NCBI GenBank assembly: GCA_003221985.1
Contig: QHUQ01000262.1
Location: 1 to 7,366, forward strand
DNA: 7,366 nucleotides
DNA from: Gemmatimonadota bacterium
Lineage (GTDB): Bacteria; Gemmatimonadota; Gemmatimonadetes; Gemmatimonadales; GWC2-71-9
Reading direction: 5' to 3'
The notes under the pieces are model-generated. The model was given only the letters and a program-made list of their open reading frames with translations. It did no database searches and was not told where the DNA came from. Position 1 is the stretch's first letter. The number at the start of each line of letters is the position of its first letter. Below are positions 1-6,555 of the stretch, in pieces. The translations under genes were made by a program, and so were the position numbers.

Positions 1-56
1 ATGAAGAGCAGCGCGGCGGTGAGAACGGAGTAGAAGACCCGCAGACGCGGTGGCAT
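1..56 (-). CDS. N-terminus of an unidentified exported or membrane protein, cut by the window edge
   Basis: Reading leftward from an ATG at 56-54, the frame stays open to the window edge and gives MPPRLRVFYSVLTAALLF. This is a short basic start followed by a hydrophobic run, as in a signal peptide or first membrane helix. The start is chosen because a near-perfect Shine-Dalgarno (AAGGAGGA, complement of 61-68) sits 4 nt upstream. An in-frame ATG at 77-75 would add seven residues but has no such site. The gene diverges from the prenyltransferase gene at 162. Only 18 codons are visible, so no family can be assigned. That a gene starts here is well supported by the ribosome site plus the N-terminal character; its function is unknown. 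Confidence 0.6.
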   Translation of the reverse strand, partial: MPPRLRVFYSVLTAALLF

Positions 57-60
57 CGAA

Positions 61-68
61 TCCTCCTT
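61..68 (-). promoter_or_regulatory. Strong Shine-Dalgarno of the left-edge gene
   Basis: The complement of 61-68 reads AAGGAGGA, close to an ideal anti-16S match, with a 4-nt gap (TTCG) to the ATG at 56-54. It decides the start of the left-edge gene against the upstream in-frame ATG at 77-75, whose codons would overlap this site. Confidence 0.65.
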
Positions 69-161
69 GTCGAGCATGAGGCCCTAAGCTAACGTCTCTC
101 GCTGCGCTCTGAACCGGCTTTCCTTCTGCAAGCGTCCCGTCCCGGCCTGTGGCTCACGGCC

Positions 162-968
162 GTGGCGTTTTACATGCTGCCGCTCTCGCAACGCGACGTT
201 TTTCACTCCGTCGCTTTCTGGCTGGGCGCGCTGTACGTCACCTTCCCCATGGGCCTGCTGCTGTACGGCTGGAACGACATCGTGGACTACGAGGCCGATC
301 GCCTCAATCCCCGCAAGGGCACATTTCTGTTTGGCGCGCGCGGCACCCCCGAGCAACTGCGCGGCTTGCCACACCGCATCGCGCTGGTGCAGGCCCCGTT
401 CGTGGTCGCGTTCAGTGTTCTCGCCGGAGCAAAGATCCTGCTGTGTTTCGCCGGCATGATTGCGGCCGCGGCGCTCTATAACTGGCCGCGCTACGGCTTC
501 AAGGCGCGCCCACCGCTCGAGATCCTGAACCAGGCCGGGTATCTGTTCGTGTTTCTGCTGAGCAGTTGGATGAATGACGTCCCGCTGCTTCCCTGGGCGA
601 CGCTGCTGTTCGGCGCGCTGTTCGCCATGCATTCGCACGTGTTCGGCGAAGTGATGGATTTGGAGCCCGACCGCGCGGCCGGCCGGCGGACCACGACCAC
701 CGTCATCGGCCGGGTCCCGGCCAAACTGTTGATGGCGGCTTTCATGCTGCTGGAGGCGGGACTCGTCGTGAGGTTCTTGGGAGCGAAGGGGCTGGCTGGC
801 TTCCTGCTGCTGAGCGCAGCGTGGTTTATCGTCGATGCGACCGTGCTGTGGCGCAGCCGGCCCTACAGTAATCGCGAGATGCGCTTTTTCATGCTGGCCT
901 GGAACGCGATCGCACTTGTCAGTGTGCCGTGGATGTGGTCGCAGGCCAGCCTGCTTCAGATGCGCTAG
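162..968 (+). CDS. UbiA-family membrane prenyltransferase, start uncertain
   Basis: Integral membrane enzyme of the UbiA superfamily, which moves an isoprenoid chain from a diphosphate donor to an acceptor; the acceptor cannot be told from sequence. Both Mg-diphosphate motifs are present: NxxxDxxxD at N38-D42-D46 (WNDIVDYEAD) followed by RLNPRKG, and DxxxD at D166-D170 (DLEPD). Several hydrophobic segments (about 17-36, 74-106, 120-137, 145-160, and more toward the C-terminus) fit the family's 8-9 helices. From the GTG at 162 it has 268 residues, slightly short. The same frame is open from 93 and encodes ASRPGLWLTAV just before the GTG. This looks like the normal first helix (RPxxW), so the true N-terminus is probably upstream, yet there is no ATG, GTG or TTG between the TAA at 90-92 and 162; CTG at 126 or 102 are the only near-starts. 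No Shine-Dalgarno precedes 162. Its stop shares CTAG with the converging gene. Family assignment is firm; start and substrate are not. Confidence 0.85.
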   Translation: MAFYMLPLSQRDVFHSVAFWLGALYVTFPMGLLLYGWNDIVDYEADRLNPRKGTFLFGARGTPEQLRGLPHRIALVQAPFVVAFSVLAGAKILLCFAGMIAAAALYNWPRYGFKARPPLEILNQAGYLFVFLLSSWMNDVPLLPWATLLFGALFAMHSHVFGEVMDLEPDRAAGRRTTTTVIGRVPAKLLMAAFMLLEAGLVVRFLGAKGLAGFLLLSAAWFIVDATVLWRSRPYSNREMRFFMLAWNAIALVSVPWMWSQASLLQMR

Positions 969-1864
969 AGGGGATAGCCACTGCCCGACAGGACCTGTCG
1001 CACTGGTAAATCGAGCAGGTCAGTCCACGATGCGGCCCCATGCTTGGCCACATACGCCTGCACGATCCGGAACCCCAGGAAGTACGCCACCGCCGGGGGC
1101 CCGGCGTCGACGAGTCGATCGCTGCGTGAGGCGAACCGGTTCAGGTCAGCGCGCTCCCTGGAGCCGAGATACGGCCGTGCCGCGGTGGTCAGCTCCCGCT
1201 CATGTGCAAGCGCCCAGGACCACTCGGCGTCCGTGTACCCGACGCTCTGCGCGGGCGTACGCCGCCCGGCGGCGTAGACGTACGCGGCGTACGACGCCAG
1301 CCCCTCACTGATCGTGCGTTGCAGTACCGTGCCGCCGTCGGGGTCGGTTCCACCAGTGCTCGCACCGTGCACCATGTGTGTGAGCTCGTGGGCGAGCTTC
1401 AACTCGAACGCCTCGCGGTCAGGCTCGACCTTGCTGAGATCCACCAGCATGGTCCCGTCGGTGAAGCCTCCCATGTCCGTCCACCCTGGACCGAACACGA
1501 TGTACCAGACCCCGCGGGGCCGGCGCCCGCTGGCCTTGACGAGCCAGTTCGCACTCGCCGTGAAGAGGCTGTCCAGGCGAAGGTTGAGGATGCCTGCGAG
1601 GTTCGTGTTGACGGGATGGTCACTCGCGAAGAGTGAGGCCTCGGCCCACTCGCGGAACCGCGCCTCGTCGCCCATGTACCCCTTCCAGAAAGAGGCGTAG
1701 GGCCGGTAGACATCGCGGGCGAGCTGGTCCAGCACGGCGGAGCGTGACTGATGGCTCAGCTCACGCACCGCCAACGCTTCCAGTCCGTACACGTTCACGA
1801 TCCGCAGGCTGCTGTCGGCGAGATACACCTCGGCGGGGATCATCGCCAGTCTGCGGGAGAGCGA
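965..1864 (-). other. Gluzincin-like metallopeptidase module of the fused ORF
   Basis: This is the part of the 651-residue ORF that does not belong to alanine dehydrogenase (residues 353-651, about 299 residues). It carries HELTH at 511-515 and a glutamate 24 residues after the last histidine (E539), the spacing of gluzincin zinc proteases. The C-terminal [13 protein letters not shown] and [16 protein letters not shown] stretches read like a natural protein end. An internal ATG (M360) has no Shine-Dalgarno, so separate translation is not supported. In free-standing relatives such domains usually follow an export signal; none is seen here. If the fusion is real the peptidase would be cytoplasmic. 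Confidence 0.65.
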
Positions 1865-2920
1865 ATAGACAACCTTTCCTTCTACCACGTTGAGGCCCAG
1901 CAGGAGGCTCGGATCCTTCTTGCACGCCTCTTTCCACCCCAGTCGTGCCAGCTTCTTCGCATACGGGAACGTCGCGTTCGTCAGCGCCAGCGTCGACGTG
2001 CGCGGCACGCCGCCGGGCATGTTCGCCACGGCGTAATGAATGATTCCGTCGACGACGTACGTCGGTTGGTCGTGCGTGGTCGGTTTCGTCGTCTCGATGC
2101 AACCGCCTTGATCGACCGCCACGTCCACGATCACCGAGCCCTGCTTCATCACCTTCAGATCGGCGCGCTTGACGAGCTTCGGCGCCTTGGCACCGGTCAG
2201 CAGCACGGCACCAATCACGACGTCGGCCTTCGAGAGCTGTTCCAGCATGTTGTGGCGGTTCGAGTAGAGCAGATCGACGTTGGGAGGAAGTACATCAGAG
2301 AGATAGCGCAGGCGGTCGAGCGAGATGTCGAGCAGCGTCACGTGGGCGCCGAGCCCCGCGGCCATCTTGGCCGCATTCGTCCCGACGACCCCGCCGCCGA
2401 GAATCAGCACTTCGGCCGGGAGCACGCCCGGGACGCCGCCAAGCAGGATGCCGTACCCGCCGAACACCTTCTCGAGGTACTTCGCGCCCTCCTGCACCGC
2501 CATGCGACCGGCGACTTCGCTCATCGGCGTCAGCAGCGGCAGCTCTTTGCTCGGCAGCTCGACCGTCTCATAGGCGATCGCGACGCATCCCGACTTGATA
2601 ATCGCTTTGGTGAGTGCTTCGGAGGCAGCGAAGTGAAAGTAGGTGAAGACCATCTGGCCTTTGCGGATGCGCGACCATTCCGGCTCGATCGGCTCCTTCA
2701 CCTTCATGATCATCTCGGCCCGGGACCACACGGTCTCCGCTGCCGGCGCGATTTCCGCGCCCACCGCGCGATAGGCCTCATCACCGAATCCCGAGCCGAG
2801 GCCGGCCCCCTGCTCCACCAGGACCGTGTGGCCGTCGCTGGCGAGCGACTCCGCTCCCGCCGGCACCAGCGCCACGCGGTGCTCCGCCGTTTTGATCTCT
2901 TTCGGGACGCCGACGATCAC
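965..2920 (-). CDS. ald: Alanine dehydrogenase fused in frame to an HExxH zinc metallopeptidase domain
   Basis: Residues 1-352 are an NAD-dependent L-alanine dehydrogenase (alanine + NAD + water to pyruvate + ammonia + NADH). The family's active-site residues fall at their usual numbers: R15 (EHRVAL), K75 (KVKEP), H96 (YFHFA), D270 (VAVDQGG). The Rossmann loop GGGVVG is at 175-180, the NAD-ribose acid D198 in LLDIS, and YAVANMP ends at 302. Homology stops after VEGKVVY (352); the usual last 15-20 residues are absent. Residues about 353-651 are a different module: [27 protein letters not shown], the zinc motif HELTH (H511, E512, H515), a likely third ligand E539 in SEGLASY, and a terminal YFLGFRIV segment. 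This resembles gluzincin-like peptidases of the DUF2268 type (from memory, not searched). No signal peptide remains for that module. The start is a GTG overlapping the M16 stop (GTGA), with GGAGG 6 nt upstream. Ordinary alanine dehydrogenases are about 370 residues, so 651 is exceptional. Either a true fusion or a deletion/assembly join of two same-strand genes. Confidence 0.88.
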   Translation of the reverse strand: MIVGVPKEIKTAEHRVALVPAGAESLASDGHTVLVEQGAGLGSGFGDEAYRAVGAEIAPAAETVWSRAEMIMKVKEPIEPEWSRIRKGQMVFTYFHFAASEALTKAIIKSGCVAIAYETVELPSKELPLLTPMSEVAGRMAVQEGAKYLEKVFGGYGILLGGVPGVLPAEVLILGGGVVGTNAAKMAAGLGAHVTLLDISLDRLRYLSDVLPPNVDLLYSNRHNMLEQLSKADVVIGAVLLTGAKAPKLVKRADLKVMKQGSVIVDVAVDQGGCIETTKPTTHDQPTYVVDGIIHYAVANMPGGVPRTSTLALTNATFPYAKKLARLGWKEACKKDPSLLLGLNVVEGKVVYSLSRRLAMIPAEVYLADSSLRIVNVYGLEALAVRELSHQSRSAVLDQLARDVYRPYASFWKGYMGDEARFREWAEASLFASDHPVNTNLAGILNLRLDSLFTASANWLVKASGRRPRGVWYIVFGPGWTDMGGFTDGTMLVDLSKVEPDREAFELKLAHELTHMVHGASTGGTDPDGGTVLQRTISEGLASYAAYVYAAGRRTPAQSVGYTDAEWSWALAHERELTTAARPYLGSRERADLNRFASRSDRLVDAGPPAVAYFLGFRIVQAYVAKHGAASWTDLLDLPVRQVLSGSGYPL

Positions 2921-4206
2921 GATTTGCCTCCATTGGGTCCCAGTGAGACCACCGTCTGCCGTTCGGGTGCGAAGAACTCCGCCGCCAGTGCCGCAACCTC
3001 ATCGGCGGTAAGCGCCTCGACGGTGCGCAGCATTTCGTCCAGGCTGCGGTACTGCTCGCCGTACACCGCCGTGCTGGCCAAACGATACATCCGGGCGGTG
3101 GGGCTCTCCAGCGACAGCATCAGCTGCCCCAGTGTCTGCTGTTTCGCGTCCTCCAGGGCCTCGCCCCGCAGTCCCTCGCTCGCCATGCGCGCGAACTCGC
3201 CGCGAATCGCTTCCGCCGCTTTCTCGGCGCGCGCGGGCTGGGTGCCGACGTAGACGCCGGCCATGCCGACGGCGCGATAGAACGACGTGAAGCTGTAGAT
3301 CGCATACGCGAGCCCCAGCTCTTCGCGCACCCGCTGGAACAGCCGGCTCGACATCCCCCCGCCGAAGATGTTCGACAGCACGAGCATGCCGAACTTGCGG
3401 CTGTCGGCGTACGGAATCGTGTCGGTCGCGAAGACGATGTGCGTTTGCGCGGTGTCTTTCTCGAACACCTTGGTCACGCCCCGCACCGCCGGAGGCACCG
3501 GCGGCACGGGTGGCGGATCGAGCGGCGGCGACGTCGCGCCGCCGCCGTCGAACCAGCCCTGCCGCTCGACTTCCTGGAGCAGCTCATCGTGCGTCAGATT
3601 GCCGCCCGCGGCAATGATGCAGTTGCCGGGAAAGTAGGCGCGGCCATGCAGGTGCTTGAGATCGTCCGCGGACAGCGCGCTCACCGTCTCTTTCGTGCCG
3701 AGGATCTGGAAGCCGTACGGATGCGTCGGCCACATCGTCTCGTACACGAGATCGAAAACTTCATCGTCCGGCGTGTCCTCGACCGTGCTGATCTCCTCCA
3801 GCACCACCTGGCGCTCGAGCGAGAGATCGCTGTCGCGCAGCGCGGGGCGGCGGATCATGTCGGTGATGACATCGAGGGCGCGCGACAGGTCGGTGTCGAG
3901 CACGCGGGCGTGATAGGCGGTGGAGTCGCGCGAGGTGTACGCGTCGAGCGACCCGCCGCGTGACTCCAGCGACAGCGCGATCTCCTGCGCGGTGCGCCGC
4001 TCCGTCCCCTTGAACACCATGTGCTCGAGCAGGTGCGACACGCCCATCTTGGGGCGCAGCTCGTGGGCGCTCGCGGTGCGCACCCACACGCCGACGGCGG
4101 CCGAACGAACGGTGGGGACCCGCTCGCTCAGCACCGTCACCCCGTTCGGCGCCATGGTGCGGTGGATTTCCCGGTCCAGGAGGACCGTCTCTAGCGTGCC
4201 GGACAC
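2917..4206 (-). CDS. M16-family zinc metallopeptidase (mitochondrial-processing-peptidase-like)
   Basis: A 429-residue member of the pitrilysin/MPP family (M16). These form clam-shell chambers that degrade or trim peptides; the substrate is unknown. The N-terminal half has the inverted zinc motif HLLEH at H58-E61-H62, and the distal acidic ligand is E137 or E138 in VVLEEIS, 75-76 positions downstream as expected. The flanking GVSHLLEHMVFKGT and SRGGSLDAYTSRDSTAYHA are typical. A proline-rich linker (about 228-240, DPPPVPPVPPAV) joins it to the C-terminal half, which has the glycine-rich FGGGMSSRLFQRVREELGLAY (279-301) with the family's R/Y pair, and SLESPTARMYRLA. Length is normal. There is no signal peptide, so it is probably cytoplasmic. 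The GTG at 4206 lies 1 nt after the pnp stop; an ATG at 4155 (residue 18) is a weaker choice because it would cut into the conserved start. An M16 gene directly after pnp is a common bacterial arrangement. Confidence 0.92.
   Translation of the reverse strand: MSGTLETVLLDREIHRTMAPNGVTVLSERVPTVRSAAVGVWVRTASAHELRPKMGVSHLLEHMVFKGTERRTAQEIALSLESRGGSLDAYTSRDSTAYHARVLDTDLSRALDVITDMIRRPALRDSDLSLERQVVLEEISTVEDTPDDEVFDLVYETMWPTHPYGFQILGTKETVSALSADDLKHLHGRAYFPGNCIIAAGGNLTHDELLQEVERQGWFDGGGATSPPLDPPPVPPVPPAVRGVTKVFEKDTAQTHIVFATDTIPYADSRKFGMLVLSNIFGGGMSSRLFQRVREELGLAYAIYSFTSFYRAVGMAGVYVGTQPARAEKAAEAIRGEFARMASEGLRGEALEDAKQQTLGQLMLSLESPTARMYRLASTAVYGEQYRSLDEMLRTVEALTADEVAALAAEFFAPERQTVVSLGPNGGKS
2927..2931 (-). 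promoter_or_regulatory. Shine-Dalgarno for the ald-fusion GTG start
   Basis: The complement of 2927-2931 is GGAGG, inside the last codons of the M16 gene and 6 nt upstream of the GTG at 2920-2918. With the GTGA stop/start overlap it fixes the ald start and points to translational coupling with the M16 gene. Confidence 0.6.
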
Positions 4207-4207
4207 G

Positions 4208-6151
4208 CTAGTTCTTCTCGATGAGCGCTTTCCGGGACAGCCGCATCCGGCCCCGCTCGTCCACCTCGAGCAGCTTCACCTTGAGGTGGTCGCCCTTCTT
4301 GACCACGTCCTCGGTCTTTTCGGTGCGGCCATGCTGCAGCTCGGAGATGTGCAGCAGCCCTTCGACGCCCGGAATGATCTCGACAAAGGCGCCGAATGCC
4401 GTCGTACTCTTCACCACGCCCTCGTACACTTTGCCAACCTCGGGTTCCTGCACGATTCCCGAGATCATGTCGCGTGCCCGCTCGGCCGCTTCGCCCACGC
4501 CGGAGATCGTGACCAGTCCCGTGTCGTCCACGTTGATCTCGGCGCCCGTTTGTTCCTGGATGCCGCGGATCGTCTTGCCCTTGGGACCGATGACGTCGCC
4601 GATTTTGTCGGGCCGGATCTGGATCGTGAGGATGCGGGGCGCATACTTGGAGAGCTGCGAGCGCGGCTGTGCCATCGTCTGTTGCATCACGTCGAGAATG
4701 TGAAGCCGCGCTTTCTTGGCCTTTTCGAGAATCGCGGTGCTCTTGCCGTCCGTGATCAATCCCATGGCGATCCCGGCGCACGCGGACTTGACCGGCACGC
4801 CGGCGTCGAACAGCGCCAGCGAGCCACCGCACACCGTGGCCATCGAGGACGAGCCGTTCGATTCGAGAATATCCGAGACGATGCGAAGTGTATAGGGGAA
4901 CTGCTCGTAGGGGGGCAGGATCGCCTGCAGCGCCCGCTCGGCGAGCGCGCCATGACCCACCTCGCGGCGTGACGTGCCGCGAATCGGCTTTACTTCGCCC
5001 GTCGAAAACGGCGGGAAGTTGTAGTGCAGCATGAACGACTTGGTCGTCTCTTGCGCCACGTCGATCGAATCGATGCGCTGCTCATCCCGCGTCGTGCCCA
5101 ACGTCACCGATACCAGCGCCTGGGTCTGGCCGCGCGTGAACAGGGCGGAGCCGTGCGTGCGCGGCAGCCAGCCCACCTCGCAGGTGATCGGCCGGACGGT
5201 GTCGAGATCGCGCCCGTCCACACGCTCGCCCGCCGACAGCACGCGGTCGCGCATCGTCTTGTACTCGATGTCCTCGATGACTGCCACGATCTCGCGCAGC
5301 TTGTCGGGGAATTCCTCGGCCAGCTTTTCGACGATCGTCTGCTTGATGGCGCTGAGCGCCTGCGTCCGCTCCGCTTTGACTGCGAGCGTCAACGCTTCCG
5401 AGACTTTATCGTCCGCCAATTCCTTGACCCGCGCGACGAGGTCGGCGGGAGGCTCGGCCTTGACCCATTCCATCTTGGGCTGACGCATCGCGTCCACCAC
5501 TTCGTCGCTGATGTCGAGCAGCTCCTTGATGCCTTTGTGCGCCACCTCGAGCGCCTTCACGATCTCGGCCTCGGTGAGCTCCAGCGCGCCGCCCTCGACC
5601 ATGACGATCGATTCGCGGGAGCCGGAGACAGTAAGGTCCAGGTCGGAGAACTCGAGCTGCTGGAAGGTGGGGTTCAGGATCCACGCCCCTTCGACCCGGC
5701 CGACGCGCACCGCGGCAATCGGGCCGTTCCAGGGCACTTTGGACATCGAGAGCGCCGCGGACGCCGCCGTCACGCCGAGCACGTCGGCGTCGTTTTCCTG
5801 ATCTGCCGAAAGCACGTAGACGAAGACCTGCACTTCGTTCTTGAAGCCTTCAGGGAAGAGCGGCCGGACGGAGCGGTCGATCACACGCGCCGAGGTGATT
5901 TCCTCATCGGAGGGGCGGCCTTCGCGCTTCAAAAAACCGCCGGGAATCTTGCCGGCGGCGTAGGCCTTCTCGCGGTATTCGACGGTCAGCGGAAAGTATG
6001 GAAGGTTCGCGATGTTCTCGGACACCGTTACCGCGGCCAACACCACCGTCTCGCCGAATTGGAGGAGACACGATCCTGCTGCTTGCTTGGCCAGTCGCCC
6101 CGCTTCGAGCTTCAATGTGCGGCCGGCGAACTGCTTCTCGACGTGCTTCAC
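4208..6151 (-). CDS. pnp: Polyribonucleotide nucleotidyltransferase with an in-frame internal deletion of the active site
   Basis: PNPase degrades RNA 3' to 5' by phosphorolysis as a trimer. Domains in order: RNase PH 1 (about 10-140, with KREGRPSDEEITSARVIDR at 75-93), the all-alpha linker (about 235-300), RNase PH 2 (about 312-490, with RGTSRREVGHG at 391-401 and SNGSSSMATVCGGSLAL at 431-447), KH (about 506-565, IGDVIGPKGKTIRGI) and S1 (about 572-643, VYEGVVKSTTAFGAFVEI). It has 647 residues where about 690-710 is usual. The shortfall is one place: after MGLITDGKSTAIL (to 475) the protein jumps to EKAKKARLHILDVM. Compared from memory with E. coli PNPase, about 45 residues are absent, including the DED-H-GDMDFKVAG segment with the metal-binding D486 and D492 and K494. 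The remaining frame is intact. The GTG start at 6151 gives the standard MKHVEKQFAGRTLKLE N-terminus. Family certain; activity doubtful. Confidence 0.95.
   Translation of the reverse strand: MKHVEKQFAGRTLKLEAGRLAKQAAGSCLLQFGETVVLAAVTVSENIANLPYFPLTVEYREKAYAAGKIPGGFLKREGRPSDEEITSARVIDRSVRPLFPEGFKNEVQVFVYVLSADQENDADVLGVTAASAALSMSKVPWNGPIAAVRVGRVEGAWILNPTFQQLEFSDLDLTVSGSRESIVMVEGGALELTEAEIVKALEVAHKGIKELLDISDEVVDAMRQPKMEWVKAEPPADLVARVKELADDKVSEALTLAVKAERTQALSAIKQTIVEKLAEEFPDKLREIVAVIEDIEYKTMRDRVLSAGERVDGRDLDTVRPITCEVGWLPRTHGSALFTRGQTQALVSVTLGTTRDEQRIDSIDVAQETTKSFMLHYNFPPFSTGEVKPIRGTSRREVGHGALAERALQAILPPYEQFPYTLRIVSDILESNGSSSMATVCGGSLALFDAGVPVKSACAGIAMGLITDGKSTAILEKAKKARLHILDVMQQTMAQPRSQLSKYAPRILTIQIRPDKIGDVIGPKGKTIRGIQEQTGAEINVDDTGLVTISGVGEAAERARDMISGIVQEPEVGKVYEGVVKSTTAFGAFVEIIPGVEGLLHISELQHGRTEKTEDVVKKGDHLKVKLLEVDERGRMRLSRKALIEKN
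4724..4729 (-). other. pnp: Junction of the missing ~45-residue segment in pnp
   Basis: Between codon 475 (CTC, 4729-4727) and codon 476 (GAA, 4726-4724) the protein passes from the strand before the catalytic acids straight to the helix after them. The sequence at the join, ATTCTCGAA, almost repeats 27 nt downstream as ATTCTCGAC (HILD). So a short-homology deletion or a repeat-driven assembly collapse is possible, though the deleted DNA is not available to prove it. Confidence 0.7.
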
Positions 6152-6175
6152 TGATCTGCCTGTCTAGAGCAATAG

Positions 6176-6211
6176 AAAAAACGCCGAGCGCCCCGGTGCT
6201 CTTTCCGGGAC
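6176..6211 (-). terminator. Possible hairpin plus U-tract between rpsO and pnp
   Basis: Read on the minus strand, GTCCCGG (6211-6205) can pair with CCGGGGC (6196-6190), a 7-bp stem with one G-U pair and an 8-nt loop. It is followed 8 nt later by TTTTTT (6181-6176). The U-tract is not directly next to this stem, so it is an imperfect intrinsic terminator. In E. coli the rpsO-pnp gap holds a terminator and an RNase III hairpin through which PNPase represses itself; a similar role here is inference from position. A closer GAGC/GCTC 4-bp stem is a weaker alternative. Confidence 0.35.
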
Positions 6212-6236
6212 CGCCCTGCAACGACACCGTTACCAA

Positions 6237-6494
6237 CTAATGACGGAGACCGAGCTCTTCGATGAGCTGCCGGTACTTCGCGAGATCGGTGCGCTTGAGA
6301 TACTCCAGCAGGCGGCGGCGGCGGCTGACCATGCGCAGCAGGCCGCGTTGCCCGTGGTAGTCCTTGGCGTGGACCCGGAAGTGATCCGTGAGGCTGTTGA
6401 TGCGCTCGGTGAGCAGCGCCACCTGAACCCGGCTCGAGCCGGTGTCCCGGTCGTGCAGCCCGTGTTTCCTGACCGGCGTCGTCTTGTCGTACAT
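6237..6494 (-). CDS. rpsO: Small ribosomal subunit protein uS15
   Basis: An 85-residue primary 16S rRNA-binding protein that nucleates the 30S platform. The S15 signature is clear: [16 protein letters not shown] at 17-32, [20 protein letters not shown] at 42-61, [24 protein letters not shown] to the end. It is about four residues shorter than the usual 89 at the N-terminus. Several positions that are nearly invariant differ: the DHHSRRGL block reads D45-Y-H-G-Q-R-G-L, replacing the serine that contacts rRNA in E. coli (S51), and TGS-(P/T)-E-V is TGSSRV. The ATG at 6494 is preceded by AGGG-type purine runs (weak Shine-Dalgarno). First gene of the rpsO-pnp-M16-ald string; 85 nt separates it from pnp. 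Confidence 0.95.
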   Translation of the reverse strand: MYDKTTPVRKHGLHDRDTGSSRVQVALLTERINSLTDHFRVHAKDYHGQRGLLRMVSRRRRLLEYLKRTDLAKYRQLIEELGLRH

Positions 6495-6526
6495 CGTCCC
6501 TGTTCCCTAATCGTTGGAAGCGCCGT

Positions 6527-6555
6527 AGGTTAACCGGCTTCGACGCCTTTGTAAA
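6527..6555 (-). promoter_or_regulatory. Candidate sigma-70-type promoter for rpsO
   Basis: On the minus strand TTTACA (6555-6550) and TAACCT (6532-6527) are separated by 17 nt, matching 5/6 and 3/6 of the -35 and -10 consensus. Transcription would start near 6520, giving a leader of about 26 nt to rpsO. The whole rpsO-kinase gap is only 61 nt, so a promoter for the operon must lie here or inside the kinase gene. The -10 lies within the palindrome GGTTAACC (6528-6535). Confidence 0.35.

Noticed and set aside
1805..1841. Internal ATG (M360) as an independent start for the peptidase module
   Set aside because: No Shine-Dalgarno precedes it, it gives no signal peptide, and the frame is continuous with ald, so a separate gene start is not supported.
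1751..3253. 500-codon open frame on the plus strand opposite the ald fusion and M16 genes
   Set aside because: The product is rich in Arg, His, Asp and Gln with no recognisable motif and runs antisense to two well-supported genes. Such frames are expected by codon bias in high-GC DNA.
3920..4972. 350-codon plus-strand open frame crossing the M16-pnp boundary
   Set aside because: It crosses the boundary of two opposite-strand genes with clear homology and shows no motif of its own.
5024..6154. 376-codon open frame on the plus strand opposite pnp
   Set aside because: Antisense shadow of pnp with the same His/Arg/Leu-rich composition and no domain features; the pnp reading is unambiguous.
6021..6234. 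12-nt direct repeat GACACCGTTACC at 6021-6032 and 6223-6234, about 200 nt apart
   Set aside because: One copy is in pnp coding sequence and one in the gap. A single 12-mer match is expected by chance in a window of this size and there are no further copies.
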